Shown here piece after piece: positions 18,401 to 26,189 of a DNA stretch of 64,000 bases. The position numbers and the translations under genes are program-made. The notes beneath the pieces were generated by a model. The model made no database searches, had not been told where the DNA came from, and worked only from the letters and a program-made list of their open reading frames with translations. This DNA is from DASXUX01 sp036504595 (lineage in GTDB: Bacteria > Planctomycetota > SZUA-567 > H5-PLA8), in the NCBI GenBank assembly GCA_036504595.1, contig DASXUX010000108.1, positions 62,001-126,000 on the forward strand. Reading direction: 5' to 3'. The number at the start of each line of letters is the position of its first letter. Positions within the stretch are counted from its first letter, which is position 1.

Positions 18401-19363
18401 GTCGATGACGGCCTCCGGCTCCCCTCTCCCCCGCGAGGGAGAGGGGTTGGGGGTGAGGGGGCTTATGGTCGCCGGCTTGCCGTCGATCTCCACGCTCGCC
18501 AGCCCGAACGGTCTTCCCGTGTCCGGATAAATGACGCCCCACGGGTTGGGCGCGCCGGCCTGATGCAGCAAGTCCACCGACGTGCCGATGAAATCGACTT
18601 CCACTTTTGCGCCCGCCTTTTCGGAACGCATCCCCCACGGCGGATCGCCGATTTGAGCCGGCACGGAGGCCGGCGCTACCGTCGGTTGCCAGTTCTGATC
18701 GAAGCGAACCGTCGGGTCGTCGTAGCGCCGAAACCGCCCTGCCTGCGCACTCACAGGCTGTTCGCGCTTCGATGCAACAATATTCGCGAAAGGCACCGGC
18801 GTCTTCCTGCCGTCGGTGCTAATCCACAGGTTGCGAAAGCGCGCTTCGCGCTGCCAATTGCGCACGCCGATCTGCCCGGACGCGAGCGGATTCTCGCGGT
18901 CCTCGTACTGCGTGACGCGTTTCCCGTTGATGAAGACTTCGAGCGTGCTGGCCGTCATCTTCACCGAAATCGAAAGCCACGTATTGATCGGCACGTCGAG
19001 GGGAACGTTGCGGATGAGCTGAAAGTTCTGGCGATGCACTCCAAGCACCAGATGCCCGGCGACATCCAGCGCGACTTCGTAGCCGGTGAACCGGTCCGCG
19101 CCGATGCCGCAGTCGCTGGTCTTGACGATCAGCCCCTCGTTTCCTGCGTTCTTGGATTCGAAGAAAACCTCGACGCCGACTTCACCGTTCGAAAACGCTG
19201 GCGCATTCGAGATGAGCTTGTACCCCGGCCCACCCTCGACCGAAACTTCGCCGTTCTGGACCGTCCAGGCCCCGCCGTAGGCCGTAAAGCTGGACTCGGC
19301 GGCAAAGACCGCTGGCGCAAGCATCGCAGCCAACAACCATCGAAGAGCCAACGCTCGTGCCAC
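15494..19363 (-). CDS. HzsA-like cytochrome with N-terminal DUF1080-like domain and three CxxCH sites
   Basis: 1289 residues with a signal peptide (LALRWLLAAMLAPAVFAAE). Residues ~25-185 resemble the DUF1080/LamG-type fold (EVFINGKRVTQYEDRENPL, GQIGVRNWQREARFRNLWI). The propeller contains LNLSYDAKTVFFSMRR and CTLAPHHHSPHGAIGLV. The HzsA-like middle domain is KSIRIMEQLPKT with VWGYAPVEADGSAYFEAP. Haem sites are CAGCH, CVSCH and CGACH, and the C-terminus (DPVYQLLLNAIIEGG, DMPGF) matches the 11454 paralogue. At least three repeats are translated inside it: family B at ~228-235 (APASVPA), family A at ~301-316 (PLTPNPSPSRGRGEP) and a B-like variant at ~843-860. All keep the frame open. An A/T-rich probable promoter lies at 19380-19415. 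Confidence 0.88.
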   Translation of the reverse strand: MARALALRWLLAAMLAPAVFAAESSFTAYGGAWTVQNGEVSVEGGPGYKLISNAPAFSNGEVGVEVFFESKNAGNEGLIVKTSDCGIGADRFTGYEVALDVAGHLVLGVHRQNFQLIRNVPLDVPINTWLSISVKMTASTLEVFINGKRVTQYEDRENPLASGQIGVRNWQREARFRNLWISTDGRKTPVPFANIVASKREQPVSAQAGRFRRYDDPTVRFDQNWQPTVAPASVPAQIGDPPWGMRSEKAGAKVEVDFIGTSVDLLHQAGAPNPWGVIYPDTGRPFGLASVEIDGKPATISPLTPNPSPSRGRGEPEAVIDTSRGGRTPLARGLPVGRHRLVLTNLGQAREPNGSTIVTVIGFHADTEPCANEAQRKAWRIADNVRGGEGWRQRAAELAASVKTDTDLPPMEELLAASRELDAATARMRAVHAEPLPSAMVTREKESWRPHPETLAYLERLAALKKRIDGQLAAADAFQFQAAGDKRFKELLASSKQMEQDVDTFFKAETRSLSPLIFFTGAPLRSGAVPNYVWQSEPEGGKWGCSIRTWDPGRPDAPAKTIFEEKDSLIFDLNLSYDAKTVFFSMRRNHAQCWQIYEITVDGSGLKQITSGPHYNVCPVPLPDGRLAFLSSRTPGYHTVCQSGPSMHVHVMNRDGSGARDLSTNTLTDFGLTILQDGRLLFTRWEYVDVTLTYRQSLWTQYPDGRQFQLYFGNTILDPSSFWQAREIPGRDAIVCTLAPHHHSPHGAIGLVKSQFGIEAPRDAGFRWITQEFPAILDLDLFWSYRDPYPVGENRFLVSYGGGGVKRFRLFLLDDMDNKQLIYEDPVTSCFYPQPLTPRPVPVSLPAGTTGGDAGTTRATTLHVPAAAPGQMTDAEAPLGRFIVADVYRGLEPAIERGRVKSIRIMEQLPKTVNRTWYTVMDQGPLMGASSYYAKRVWGYAPVEADGSAYFEAPAGKEIYFQACDEEGRELQRMTSATQLMPGETQSCAGCHESRQTAPAYTRNILAMKRSASPLKLPEWGNAGIIDFSKTVQPVLDKHCVSCHQGTNPDGGVSLTASYTRFFNMAYDNLVIRSRSDDVSRALYTGRSSDLPMVHSMHLLYGIMVPFKALGSGSLVSRLPSYFEESHCKVKVPAADRRRIYEWIDAMIPYYATSDYAHLEARSNRDKWGHPDRKDLLDWFTNGFAPVYNQRCGACHGKTNDLGLPTPPQWAWIDLTKPEWSSALTAHLAKSAGGRGIPAKDFQFANTTDPVYQLLLNAIIEGGKKAYELPEADMPGFVSRSKDRAFNYK
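16783..16835 (-). repeat. Family B-like palindrome variant, in frame
   Basis: GGTACCGGCGTCCCCGCCGG followed by a partial second copy. It is translated in a Thr/Gly-rich linker just before the HzsA-like middle domain, the same inter-domain position as the copy at 403-428 in the paralogue. Confidence 0.55.
18413..18463 (-). repeat. Family A palindrome, in frame
   Basis: Arms CCCCTCTCCC (18421-18430) and GGGAGAGGGG (18437-18446), followed by the G-rich tail. On the minus strand it is read as PLTPNPSPSRGRGEP within the 1289-residue cytochrome. Confidence 0.85.
18657..18680 (-). repeat. Family B palindrome, in frame
   Basis: Minus-strand copy of the GCCGGCCTCCGTGCCGGC core, translated as APASVPA. 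Confidence 0.75.
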
Positions 19364-19456
19364 GCAGACACCCTCAAGTCCTATTGTCCGTACAAATTAG
19401 ATTACACTATGAGAAGTGCAGTTACCACAGAAATCGACGGCGAAAGTTAAAAGCCG

Positions 19457-20473
19457 TCATTTCTCGAGCGCCGCCGGGTCCAAAACCAGGTGCCGGATGC
19501 GGCTGCGCTTCCAGGTGTAGGTGATGTGCACCTTGCCGTCGCGCGTCTGGATGCACGCTGGATAGCTGAACTCCCCGCGTTCGTCTTCAAGCGCCAACAC
19601 GTTTTTCCACGCCTTGCCATCGCTGGAAAGGGCCACGTTCAGTGGCGAGCGCCCTTGCGGCGTGTGGTTGTAGACGATCAGTTGCCGCCCATCTTTCAAC
19701 GTCACCGCATCGGTTCCGGCATTCGGATTCGGCAAATCGAGCAGCCCCATCTTCGACCACGTTTTGCCGCCATCGTCGGACCAGGTTTCGAACACCTGCT
19801 TCTGTCGCGTCCGGCCGACCGCCTGCAGCTTGCCGTCTTTGTGGAACAGAATGCTCGGCTGAATGGCGCCGATCTCCTTACCCGTATTCACCGGCGCGGT
19901 GGCCGTCCACGTCCTTCCGCCGTCGCTGCTGCGCTCGAAATGCACGCGCCAGCCTTCGTGCTCGCTGCTGGTCGGGCAAAGAATATCGCCGTTCTCAAGC
20001 TGCACCGGCTTGTTCTTGATCGGACCCAGAATCCCGGCCGGCAAGCGCTGCCCGTCGCTCCACGTTTTGCCGTCGTCGGCCGACGTGCGCAGCACGCCCC
20101 ACCATTTCGACGGGCTCGGGCCAACTTTGTAGAACAGCATCAGCGCGCCTTCCTTCGGCTGGAACAGAACCGGGTTCCAGCACGGATAGCGCTTGCCGTC
20201 GCTCTGCACGCCATTGGCGACCTCCACCGGCGCCGTCCACTTGCCGTTTTCAATACGCGAAAGCCAGATGCCGACGTCCTCCCGCCCTTCCCCCGTTCCC
20301 CCGAACCATGCCGCGATGATCTGCCCGCTTCGCGTCTCAACGACGGTCGAAGCGTGGCAGCTCGGAAACGGCGCCGTCTCGTAGATGAACTCGCGCTGAA
20401 GCACTCCGGCCGGCTCAGCCGCAAACGACAGGGAAGCAATCAGGGCAAAAACAATGAGCAGTGCAATCTGCAT
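19457..20473 (-). CDS. Secreted sialidase-like BNR-repeat protein
   Basis: 338 residues from the ATG at 20473, which has GAGGA 5 nt upstream and begins a signal peptide (MQIALLIVFALIASLSFAAE). The frame is open to 20515. Asp-box motifs SADDGKTW, SSDGGRTW and SDDGGKTW are evenly spaced, as in sialidase-type six-bladed propellers. Many bacterial proteins of this kind are annotated exo-alpha-sialidase without proof; the full Arg triad and Tyr/Glu pair would need structural alignment. A GGTGTATG element lies at 20504-20511 upstream of the start. Confidence 0.78.
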   Translation of the reverse strand: MQIALLIVFALIASLSFAAEPAGVLQREFIYETAPFPSCHASTVVETRSGQIIAAWFGGTGEGREDVGIWLSRIENGKWTAPVEVANGVQSDGKRYPCWNPVLFQPKEGALMLFYKVGPSPSKWWGVLRTSADDGKTWSDGQRLPAGILGPIKNKPVQLENGDILCPTSSEHEGWRVHFERSSDGGRTWTATAPVNTGKEIGAIQPSILFHKDGKLQAVGRTRQKQVFETWSDDGGKTWSKMGLLDLPNPNAGTDAVTLKDGRQLIVYNHTPQGRSPLNVALSSDGKAWKNVLALEDERGEFSYPACIQTRDGKVHITYTWKRSRIRHLVLDPAALEK

Positions 20474-20544
20474 GAGCGTCCTCTTTGGCGGGTCGCCCGT
20501 TACATACACCGTCACTTGTCGCGAGGCGCTTCAGCCGTTTGCGC

Positions 20545-22752
20545 TCATTCGGATACGAACGCCGTCGCCACGGCTTCCGGCACAGAGGTCATCCCAACGC
20601 GCGCCTTGTCCATCGCATCCTCAAACAGCGTGCGCATGCCGCACTTGCGCGCCACGGCCTTGATCTCACGTGTGGATGCCCGTTGCACGATCTTCTCGCG
20701 CAAATCGTCGTTCATCGCAAGCAGTTCGTGGATGCCCATGCGCCCTCGGTACCCGCTGCCGTCGCACTTTTCGCAACCGGCGGGAACGAAGAGCTTGTCC
20801 ACGCCGGCAATCCCGGCCTGTTTGAACAGCTCAGCCTCCTTCTTATCCGGGGCCTGCGTCGTCTTGCAGTCGCAAAGCCTCCGCAGCAAGCGTTGCGCGC
20901 ACGCGGCCGTCAACGTCGCTGAAATCAGGAACGGCTCAATGCCCATGTCGGTCAATCGCGTCACCGCCGATGCCGCATCGTTCGTGTGCAGCGTGGAGAA
21001 CATCAAGTGGCCGGTCAATGCCGCCTCCACCGCCACTTCTGCCGTTTCGCGATCGCGCACCTCGCCCACCAGCACGATGTCCGGATCCTGTCGCAAGAAC
21101 GATCTCAACGCCGATGCGAAGGTCAACCCGATGCTTTTGTGCACCTGCAGTTGTGTGATCCCTTCCGACGTATATTCGATGGGGTCCTCGGCCGTCAGAA
21201 TCTTCACCTCCGGCGACTTCACTTCCTGCAGAGCGGCGAAAAGCGTCATCGACTTGCCCGACCCCGTCGGCCCGCAGTGCAGGATCATGCCGTACGGCGA
21301 GCGGATGAGTTCCCGGTAGACCTCGATGTTGCGCGTGGAAAAGCCCAGCGCGTCCAGCGGCAACGCGCTTTTGCGTTTGTCCAGAATGCGCATCACGGCC
21401 GACTCGCCATAGCTGGATGGCACGATCGACAGCCGCAGATCGAGCTCAAATTTCGAGCTGAAGCGCGAATAGCTGATTCGCCCGTCCTGTGGCAAGCGGT
21501 GCTCCGCAATGTCCAGCGCCGCCATGATTTTCAGACGGCTGATCAGCGAGCGGTGCACGCCCTTCGGCAACGTCGTCTTCACGTGACACAACCCGTCTTT
21601 GCGATAGCGCAACACGACCTTGTCGGCGGTGGGCTCGATGTGAATATCGCTCGCACCCTCTTGAAATCCCTCCTCAATGATCCGATGCGTCAACGCGATC
21701 AGCGCCGAATCCTCCTCGGCCATGTCGCGCGCCCGCGTGTCGGCATCCTGCGGCTCAGGAACCTGCCCTTCCTGGAGGGCGGCTTCCACCGCAACGGCCA
21801 CCTTGCTCGGATCGGGGAACACTTTTTGAATGGCCGCCTTGATGGCTGCCGGCGTCGCCACAACCTTCTGCACCACCTTCAGGTCTGTAAGCAGTTCGAA
21901 ATCATCCAGGCGCAGGTAGTCCAGCGGATTGGCCATTGCCGCGCGGATGGAGTCCTCCGCAAGCCACTCGAGCGGCACAATTTCGCAGCGCTTAATGGTC
22001 CGCTCCCCGATCTCCTCGCACAAATGCCCGTCTGCCGCAAGAACTTCCGACGCGGGATGCAGAGCGCAGTTCGCCAGTCGCGCCAGGCAATCGGCGGACT
22101 CATCTTCGCTAAGCTGTGGCTTGTTCGCGGAGGCGTGCAGAATGGCCTTGCTTACATAGCGCGCCGCGTCCTCCAACAGCTTGAGCTGCGATTCATGAAA
22201 ACCAGTCATCTCGCCGCCGCGCCGATGATGGTTGACGGCCAGGATGCACCCCACCGGCTTTGCCGCCGCCCGCAACGGCACCGCAAGCATCGAGCGAAGC
22301 TGAAATCCTTCCGGCCACTCGATGGGGTCGCGGTACACAAGGAACTGCTCCGGATCGGCAATCGTCATCGGCTCGCCGGCCTCAATCACGCGGCCGGCGA
22401 TAGTCTGGCTCATCGGAATAAGCTGCCCGTGCAGCTTCGCAACGGACTCCTCGTGGATTCCACCTCCGTTCATGCCCTTCGCGCCGCTGGCCTTCGGCGT
22501 CAAATGTTTGGCGTGACGACCCAGATCGAACCAAACGCCGCGGATCTGCATGCGCCCCGGCGAACACGCCTGCAACAGCACCACGGCCTGCGCCCCCAGC
22601 GCCTCGGCACATTGCCGCAGCGTTGCCTGCAGAAGATCATCGATATCCGCCGCGCTTAACGGCCGCATCTGAAGCAGCCCGCGCAATAAACTGTTTGGCA
22701 AACAGCGGACTCTTTCGTTTTCGCGAGCGATCAAGGTCGATTCTGCGTTCAC
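20545..22752 (-). CDS. PilB/GspE-family assembly ATPase with N-terminal GAF domain
   Basis: About 735 residues from the GTG at 22752, which overlaps the upstream stop as GTGA, the usual sign of translational coupling. The frame is open to 22806, giving a 58-bp overlap. Residues ~20-200 form a GAF-like domain (VVLLQACSPGRMQIRGVWFDLG, RSMLAVPLRAAAKPVGCILAVNHH). The ATPase core has Walker A GPTGSGKS, the Asp/Walker B block LVGEVRDRETAEVA, the His box FSTLHTNDAASAV, and a zinc-binding Cys pair set (CDCKT, CEKCDG). It should power assembly of the prepilins encoded upstream. An N-terminal GAF in place of the usual MshEN-type region is unusual and hints at control by a small ligand. No platform protein (PilC/GspF), secretin or peptidase lies in the window. 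Confidence 0.9.
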   Translation of the reverse strand: MNAESTLIARENERVRCLPNSLLRGLLQMRPLSAADIDDLLQATLRQCAEALGAQAVVLLQACSPGRMQIRGVWFDLGRHAKHLTPKASGAKGMNGGGIHEESVAKLHGQLIPMSQTIAGRVIEAGEPMTIADPEQFLVYRDPIEWPEGFQLRSMLAVPLRAAAKPVGCILAVNHHRRGGEMTGFHESQLKLLEDAARYVSKAILHASANKPQLSEDESADCLARLANCALHPASEVLAADGHLCEEIGERTIKRCEIVPLEWLAEDSIRAAMANPLDYLRLDDFELLTDLKVVQKVVATPAAIKAAIQKVFPDPSKVAVAVEAALQEGQVPEPQDADTRARDMAEEDSALIALTHRIIEEGFQEGASDIHIEPTADKVVLRYRKDGLCHVKTTLPKGVHRSLISRLKIMAALDIAEHRLPQDGRISYSRFSSKFELDLRLSIVPSSYGESAVMRILDKRKSALPLDALGFSTRNIEVYRELIRSPYGMILHCGPTGSGKSMTLFAALQEVKSPEVKILTAEDPIEYTSEGITQLQVHKSIGLTFASALRSFLRQDPDIVLVGEVRDRETAEVAVEAALTGHLMFSTLHTNDAASAVTRLTDMGIEPFLISATLTAACAQRLLRRLCDCKTTQAPDKKEAELFKQAGIAGVDKLFVPAGCEKCDGSGYRGRMGIHELLAMNDDLREKIVQRASTREIKAVARKCGMRTLFEDAMDKARVGMTSVPEAVATAFVSE

Positions 22753-24131
22753 TTTCGCGTCCCCTCGCTTCCTTGCCGCTGGCGGCTCTCGTGCCACGCG
22801 CGCCACTCGAAGTCCCGCCAGCCGAGATCTTCACCTCGTGCCGCTCGCACAAGCGCTTTGTGTGCCAGAAACCGAAGCTCCGCGTTGTTGAGCAGGAAGA
22901 TTAGTGCGGGTATCGACGTCGGATCGGGCTCGCCCGCCGCAGCCTCAATGCACGCCGCCTTCACCCGGCTGTCGCTATCGTTCTGCATCCGCCCAACAGC
23001 TAAGAAACGAAACGCCGGATTCCGGTACAGCACACCCACGACAGCCGCGCGCACCAGCGGGTCGTGGTAGTTTGCCAAGTCAAAAGCCAGCGATCCGGCG
23101 TCCTCCGGACGAAGCGCGCCCGCCACCCTTGCCAGCAGGCGCTTGCCTTCGTCCGTCGCATCGCTCAGCATTTGGCGAATCTCTTCGCTCAATTTGGCCG
23201 AACTCTCCGGCCCCTGTGCAAAACGCGCCAACGCATCGGCCACAATTTCCTCGCCCGCCGCCGCGCCGCGAAGCGCAAAGCGCCTCAGTTCCTCCGACAT
23301 GTGCCGTCCAACACTCGGCCAGACGAAGTGTGGGTCGATCTGCCGTTTCTCTTTCACCGCGCAAAGAACGAACTTCTCAGCCGACTCGCAGCGCAGCACC
23401 GCCAGGGTGTCCAGAATTGCCCGCCGCAACCTCGCCTCGTTGTTCGTGCTGCGTTCCAAACGCTCAATAAGCGCCTCACATGCGGCATCCATCTCAAGTT
23501 GCGCCGCCGCGCGAACGTAACAGAGGAGTGCTTCGCCCTCAGCACGGCGAATCAACTCGCCAATGCGCTGCGGCAGTTCGGGGGACTTTAGCAGTTCGGC
23601 ATAGGCCGCGTTCCGCTCAAAGTATTCGCCGCTCGTGAGCAGCCTCTGAACTTGTGTGAAACGTTCCGTCGTGTCGCTCGCGAAAAGCACGTGCGGTCGA
23701 GAGTTGATCGAGGGGACCGGTCCCTTAGCTCTTGGCTCTTGGCTCTTGGCCGCAATCGCATCAACAGCAGCCCCTGAACCCTGAGGCATGAACCCTGAAC
23801 CCTCGTTCGATTGTGGATTGATGGCCGGTGCGCGCTGGGTGTCTGTCCCGTGCCCGTGGCTGATTACAGTAAGCGCCGTCCCTCCCACAATCAGCAGCAG
23901 GCCAGCCACAAGGAGAGTTGTTCGCCGGTGTCCCACCGGCCTGCGTGCCACTGTATCTGGCCGCGGCACCGCCGCCTTGTCCAGCAGTGCGCCAGGCGCC
24001 GCCGCGCTTGCCGGTTCGGCGCGTGACAGACGCGCACTGTCGCGCGGAGGCGTTCTGGCCTCCACGACACACAGCGTGGCTAGCTGGTCAAGGCTCAGCC
24101 CTTTGTAGCGCTGGCTCGCGGTCGCACTCAT
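22749..24131 (-). CDS. Membrane-anchored HEAT-repeat protein of the pilus-like operon
   Basis: About 460 residues from the ATG at 24131; a GTG 9 nt further up is possible. A single transmembrane helix (TTLLVAGLLLIVGGTAL) lies near residue 75. A low-complexity stretch follows, then helical repeats with HEAT character (LRRAILDTLAVLRCESAEKFVL, PLVRAAVVGVLYRNPAFRFLAVG, SRVKAACIEAAAGEP). The linker after the helix contains two heptameric repeats translated in frame (EPRAKGP and EGSGFMPQGSG, 23724-23804). The stop overlaps the next start as GTGA. Its role in the machine is unknown; an adaptor for the ATPase or inner-membrane platform is inference. Confidence 0.7.
   Translation of the reverse strand: MSATASQRYKGLSLDQLATLCVVEARTPPRDSARLSRAEPASAAAPGALLDKAAVPRPDTVARRPVGHRRTTLLVAGLLLIVGGTALTVISHGHGTDTQRAPAINPQSNEGSGFMPQGSGAAVDAIAAKSQEPRAKGPVPSINSRPHVLFASDTTERFTQVQRLLTSGEYFERNAAYAELLKSPELPQRIGELIRRAEGEALLCYVRAAAQLEMDAACEALIERLERSTNNEARLRRAILDTLAVLRCESAEKFVLCAVKEKRQIDPHFVWPSVGRHMSEELRRFALRGAAAGEEIVADALARFAQGPESSAKLSEEIRQMLSDATDEGKRLLARVAGALRPEDAGSLAFDLANYHDPLVRAAVVGVLYRNPAFRFLAVGRMQNDSDSRVKAACIEAAAGEPDPTSIPALIFLLNNAELRFLAHKALVRAARGEDLGWRDFEWRAWHESRQRQGSEGTRK
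23724..23804 (-). repeat. Two heptameric tandem repeats translated in frame
   Basis: CTTGGCT units at 23724-23750 and CTGAACC/CATGAACC units at 23771-23804, separated by 20 bp. Both are inside the linker of the HEAT-repeat protein and leave the frame open. Confidence 0.7.
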
Positions 24132-24161
24132 CTCCTCCACACCTTTGATGGTCCCAATCGA

Positions 24162-25340
24162 TTACTGCTCCGACTCGGGCACCTTCCTCCAGGACCGAAC
24201 CTTCATAGTCGAAGGCACCACCGTCAGCGCCCCTTGCGTCGCAGCCGGTGACGGCATAATCGACTGCGTCCCCGAGAGACTAGCCAGGTCCGTGCCGATC
24301 ATGGCCGGGTCGGGGTTGCGCACATATACAACCACGCCGCCGACAATGTTGACGTTGTTCCCGCCGCCGGTGGTCTGAAACGGAGCCTTCGTGTTCGCCG
24401 TCAGTGGCGGCTTATTGGCAATCACCACAATCAGCCCGGACCACATCGCCGAACCGTCAAAGATGACGCTCATATCCGCCGGATCGTTGATCTCCACGAC
24501 CAGCAATCCATGCCCCACAAAGCCGCCGCCGAACTTCAGGTTGTTCTCCGTCACCGAACCGTTCGCGTTGACACTCCCACGCGCATAGACAACTTTGTTG
24601 ATCAGTGGCGCGCTCGGATCCGATGGCGTGGGGCCGGTTCCGAATTTCTGTGCGTCAGGTTGCGTGAAGTTCTGCGTCGTCGAAAGATCGATAAATGTGT
24701 CGTGACTGGCTTTGGCGACGGATACGAGCGATTCGATGTAGTCGCTCTTGTTCAAGTCCGAATTGAAGATGCCGCCCGGCAACTGCGAGGCCGTATGCGT
24801 GCCGTTGGAGTCTGCGGTCACCTGCTGTGGAGTCGCCGTTCCCGTGAAATCCCCGGTCGTAAAGCTGTTCATGGCAATCGATGGCTCAAGCTGAATATAC
24901 TCGGGCGTCGTGCTGCCCGCTGGAGTGACCTGCTTGTACGAGACGCCCGTCGCGACGTAGCTCGTTGAACCGTCTGCCGCAGTGACCAGACGCTGCTCTT
25001 GGTAATACGGCGTTGCTTGGCCTCCTGAATTCATCTGCTGCACGTAACGGTACCCGCTCGCTGTCGGCAGACTGGCTTGGTACGCAAGCGTCCCGTCCAG
25101 ATTGTATGTGTAATTCTCGCTGACGGACGCCACCGAGCCATTCACCTGCACCAGCACGGAGTTCGTGCTGGTCGATTGCTGATTGCCACTGCTCTTGCTG
25201 GGGTTGGCATTCGAACTCGGCGGGTTGGTCTGCGTCGAACTCGTGCCGCCACTCTTCGCGGCAGCCGCAAGCGCCAGGCTGCCAGTCAGGAAGAATGTTC
25301 CGACAAATGTGAGTATCCAAGCTGCCGCTTTCATTCGCAT
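24162..25340 (-). CDS. Secreted protein of unknown function in the pilus-like operon
   Basis: 392 residues. GAGGA lies 5 nt before the ATG, and the signal peptide reads AAAWILTFVGTFFLTGSLALAAAA. A Ser/Thr/Asn/Gln-rich linker (SSNANPSKSSGNQQSTSTNS) follows, then beta-rich sequence with Gly/Asn turns (NNLKFGGGFVGHGLLVVEIND, VNIVGGVVVYVRNPDP). No catalytic motif or known family is evident. The context between a PilX-like protein and the HEAT protein suggests a surface or pilus-associated component. The gap to the upstream stop is 7 bp. Confidence 0.65.
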   Translation of the reverse strand: MRMKAAAWILTFVGTFFLTGSLALAAAAKSGGTSSTQTNPPSSNANPSKSSGNQQSTSTNSVLVQVNGSVASVSENYTYNLDGTLAYQASLPTASGYRYVQQMNSGGQATPYYQEQRLVTAADGSTSYVATGVSYKQVTPAGSTTPEYIQLEPSIAMNSFTTGDFTGTATPQQVTADSNGTHTASQLPGGIFNSDLNKSDYIESLVSVAKASHDTFIDLSTTQNFTQPDAQKFGTGPTPSDPSAPLINKVVYARGSVNANGSVTENNLKFGGGFVGHGLLVVEINDPADMSVIFDGSAMWSGLIVVIANKPPLTANTKAPFQTTGGGNNVNIVGGVVVYVRNPDPAMIGTDLASLSGTQSIMPSPAATQGALTVVPSTMKVRSWRKVPESEQ

Positions 25341-25347
25341 AAAGTCC

Positions 25348-26124
25348 TCATTTCGGCTTAAGCTGCAAGTTGATCCCGCCGTTCACGCCCAGATCCATGC
25401 TCTGATCAATGGATTGCACATTGACCTCAATCGTGACAACGTATCCCTGCTTCGATACGCCGTTTTTGTTGATGCCTCGATGAATGCCGGTGCTGTAGAT
25501 CGTGTACTTGTTCCGTTCGTTCCGGTCATCGATGGTTCCGTCGCCGTTGTTGTCAACTCCATCGTGAAACCAATCGACCGTCCACGTGAAGAATGCGACG
25601 TCGCCCATGACCTGCGGCGTGATGTGGTTCTCCCAATACCGCGGCTCACCGCTGCTGATGCCCTGCGTGTACAGAATCGCCGCCATGTTCTTGAGTAGCG
25701 GAACGCCGCTGCGCCACGTTGGCCGTCCGTTTCCGTCCAGATCATCGGCGGACGTCCATTGATCGGTGCCGATGCAGCCGATTTTGCGTTTGCTGCCGTT
25801 GGCCAGCGTGATGTACGGAACGTGCACGTAGAGCGGTTTCCCTGAGGGCGTGGCGAGCGGCACCGTGCCCGTAGAACTGCGGCTGGCCGTCGCGGCGCTG
25901 CTGGTCATCATCGGCCGGTAACTGGGCGATGTGTTGATGTCGTTGAGCGCCATATCGATGCCGGCCTCGGCCGCCTCAAACGCCTTCATCTCCTCTGTCT
26001 CAATATCTACGTTGCGCGAACGCGTCAGCATCTTCTGCACGAACAGAAGCGAGAGGAAGCTGAGCACCACCACCACCGTCATCGACACGATCAGCGCTGT
26101 CCCGCGCACTTTCGTCTCGCACAT
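25348..26124 (-). CDS. PilX/GspK-like membrane-anchored protein
   Basis: 258 residues from the ATG at 26124; an upstream ATG at 26151 would only add residues encoded by heptameric repeats. The N-terminus, CETKVRGTALIVSMTVVVVLSFLSLLFVQKM then FEAAEAGIDMAL, is the PilX/GspK pattern: a basic start, a hydrophobic helix, and an (E)AAEAGI motif at its end. A calcium-loop-like DNNGDGTIDD sits near residue 185, as in several minor pseudopilins. It is likely a minor pilin or tip component. A heptameric repeat fills the gap to the upstream gene. Confidence 0.72.
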   Translation of the reverse strand: MCETKVRGTALIVSMTVVVVLSFLSLLFVQKMLTRSRNVDIETEEMKAFEAAEAGIDMALNDINTSPSYRPMMTSSAATASRSSTGTVPLATPSGKPLYVHVPYITLANGSKRKIGCIGTDQWTSADDLDGNGRPTWRSGVPLLKNMAAILYTQGISSGEPRYWENHITPQVMGDVAFFTWTVDWFHDGVDNNGDGTIDDRNERNKYTIYSTGIHRGINKNGVSKQGYVVTIEVNVQSIDQSMDLGVNGGINLQLKPK

Positions 26125-26136
26125 AAGCTTGTCCCA

Positions 26137-26188
26137 CTTACCAAGTACCACTCACCAAGTACCATTCACCACTCACCAAGTACCACCC
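26137..26188 (-). repeat. Heptameric tandem repeat (xxxACCA units)
   Basis: Seven 7-nt units, each three variable bases followed by ACCA (for example AGTACCA, CTCACCA), fill the space between two pilus-operon genes. Period-7 conservation is very regular. Confidence 0.85.
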
Positions 26189-26189
26189 C

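Noticed and set aside
7573..19363. Anammox-type hydrazine synthesis, because of the HzsA-like proteins
   Set aside because: Only the alpha-like architecture is present, in several diverged copies. No beta/gamma subunits or octahaem hydrazine dehydrogenase are encoded, and such paralogues are widespread in non-anammox bacteria.
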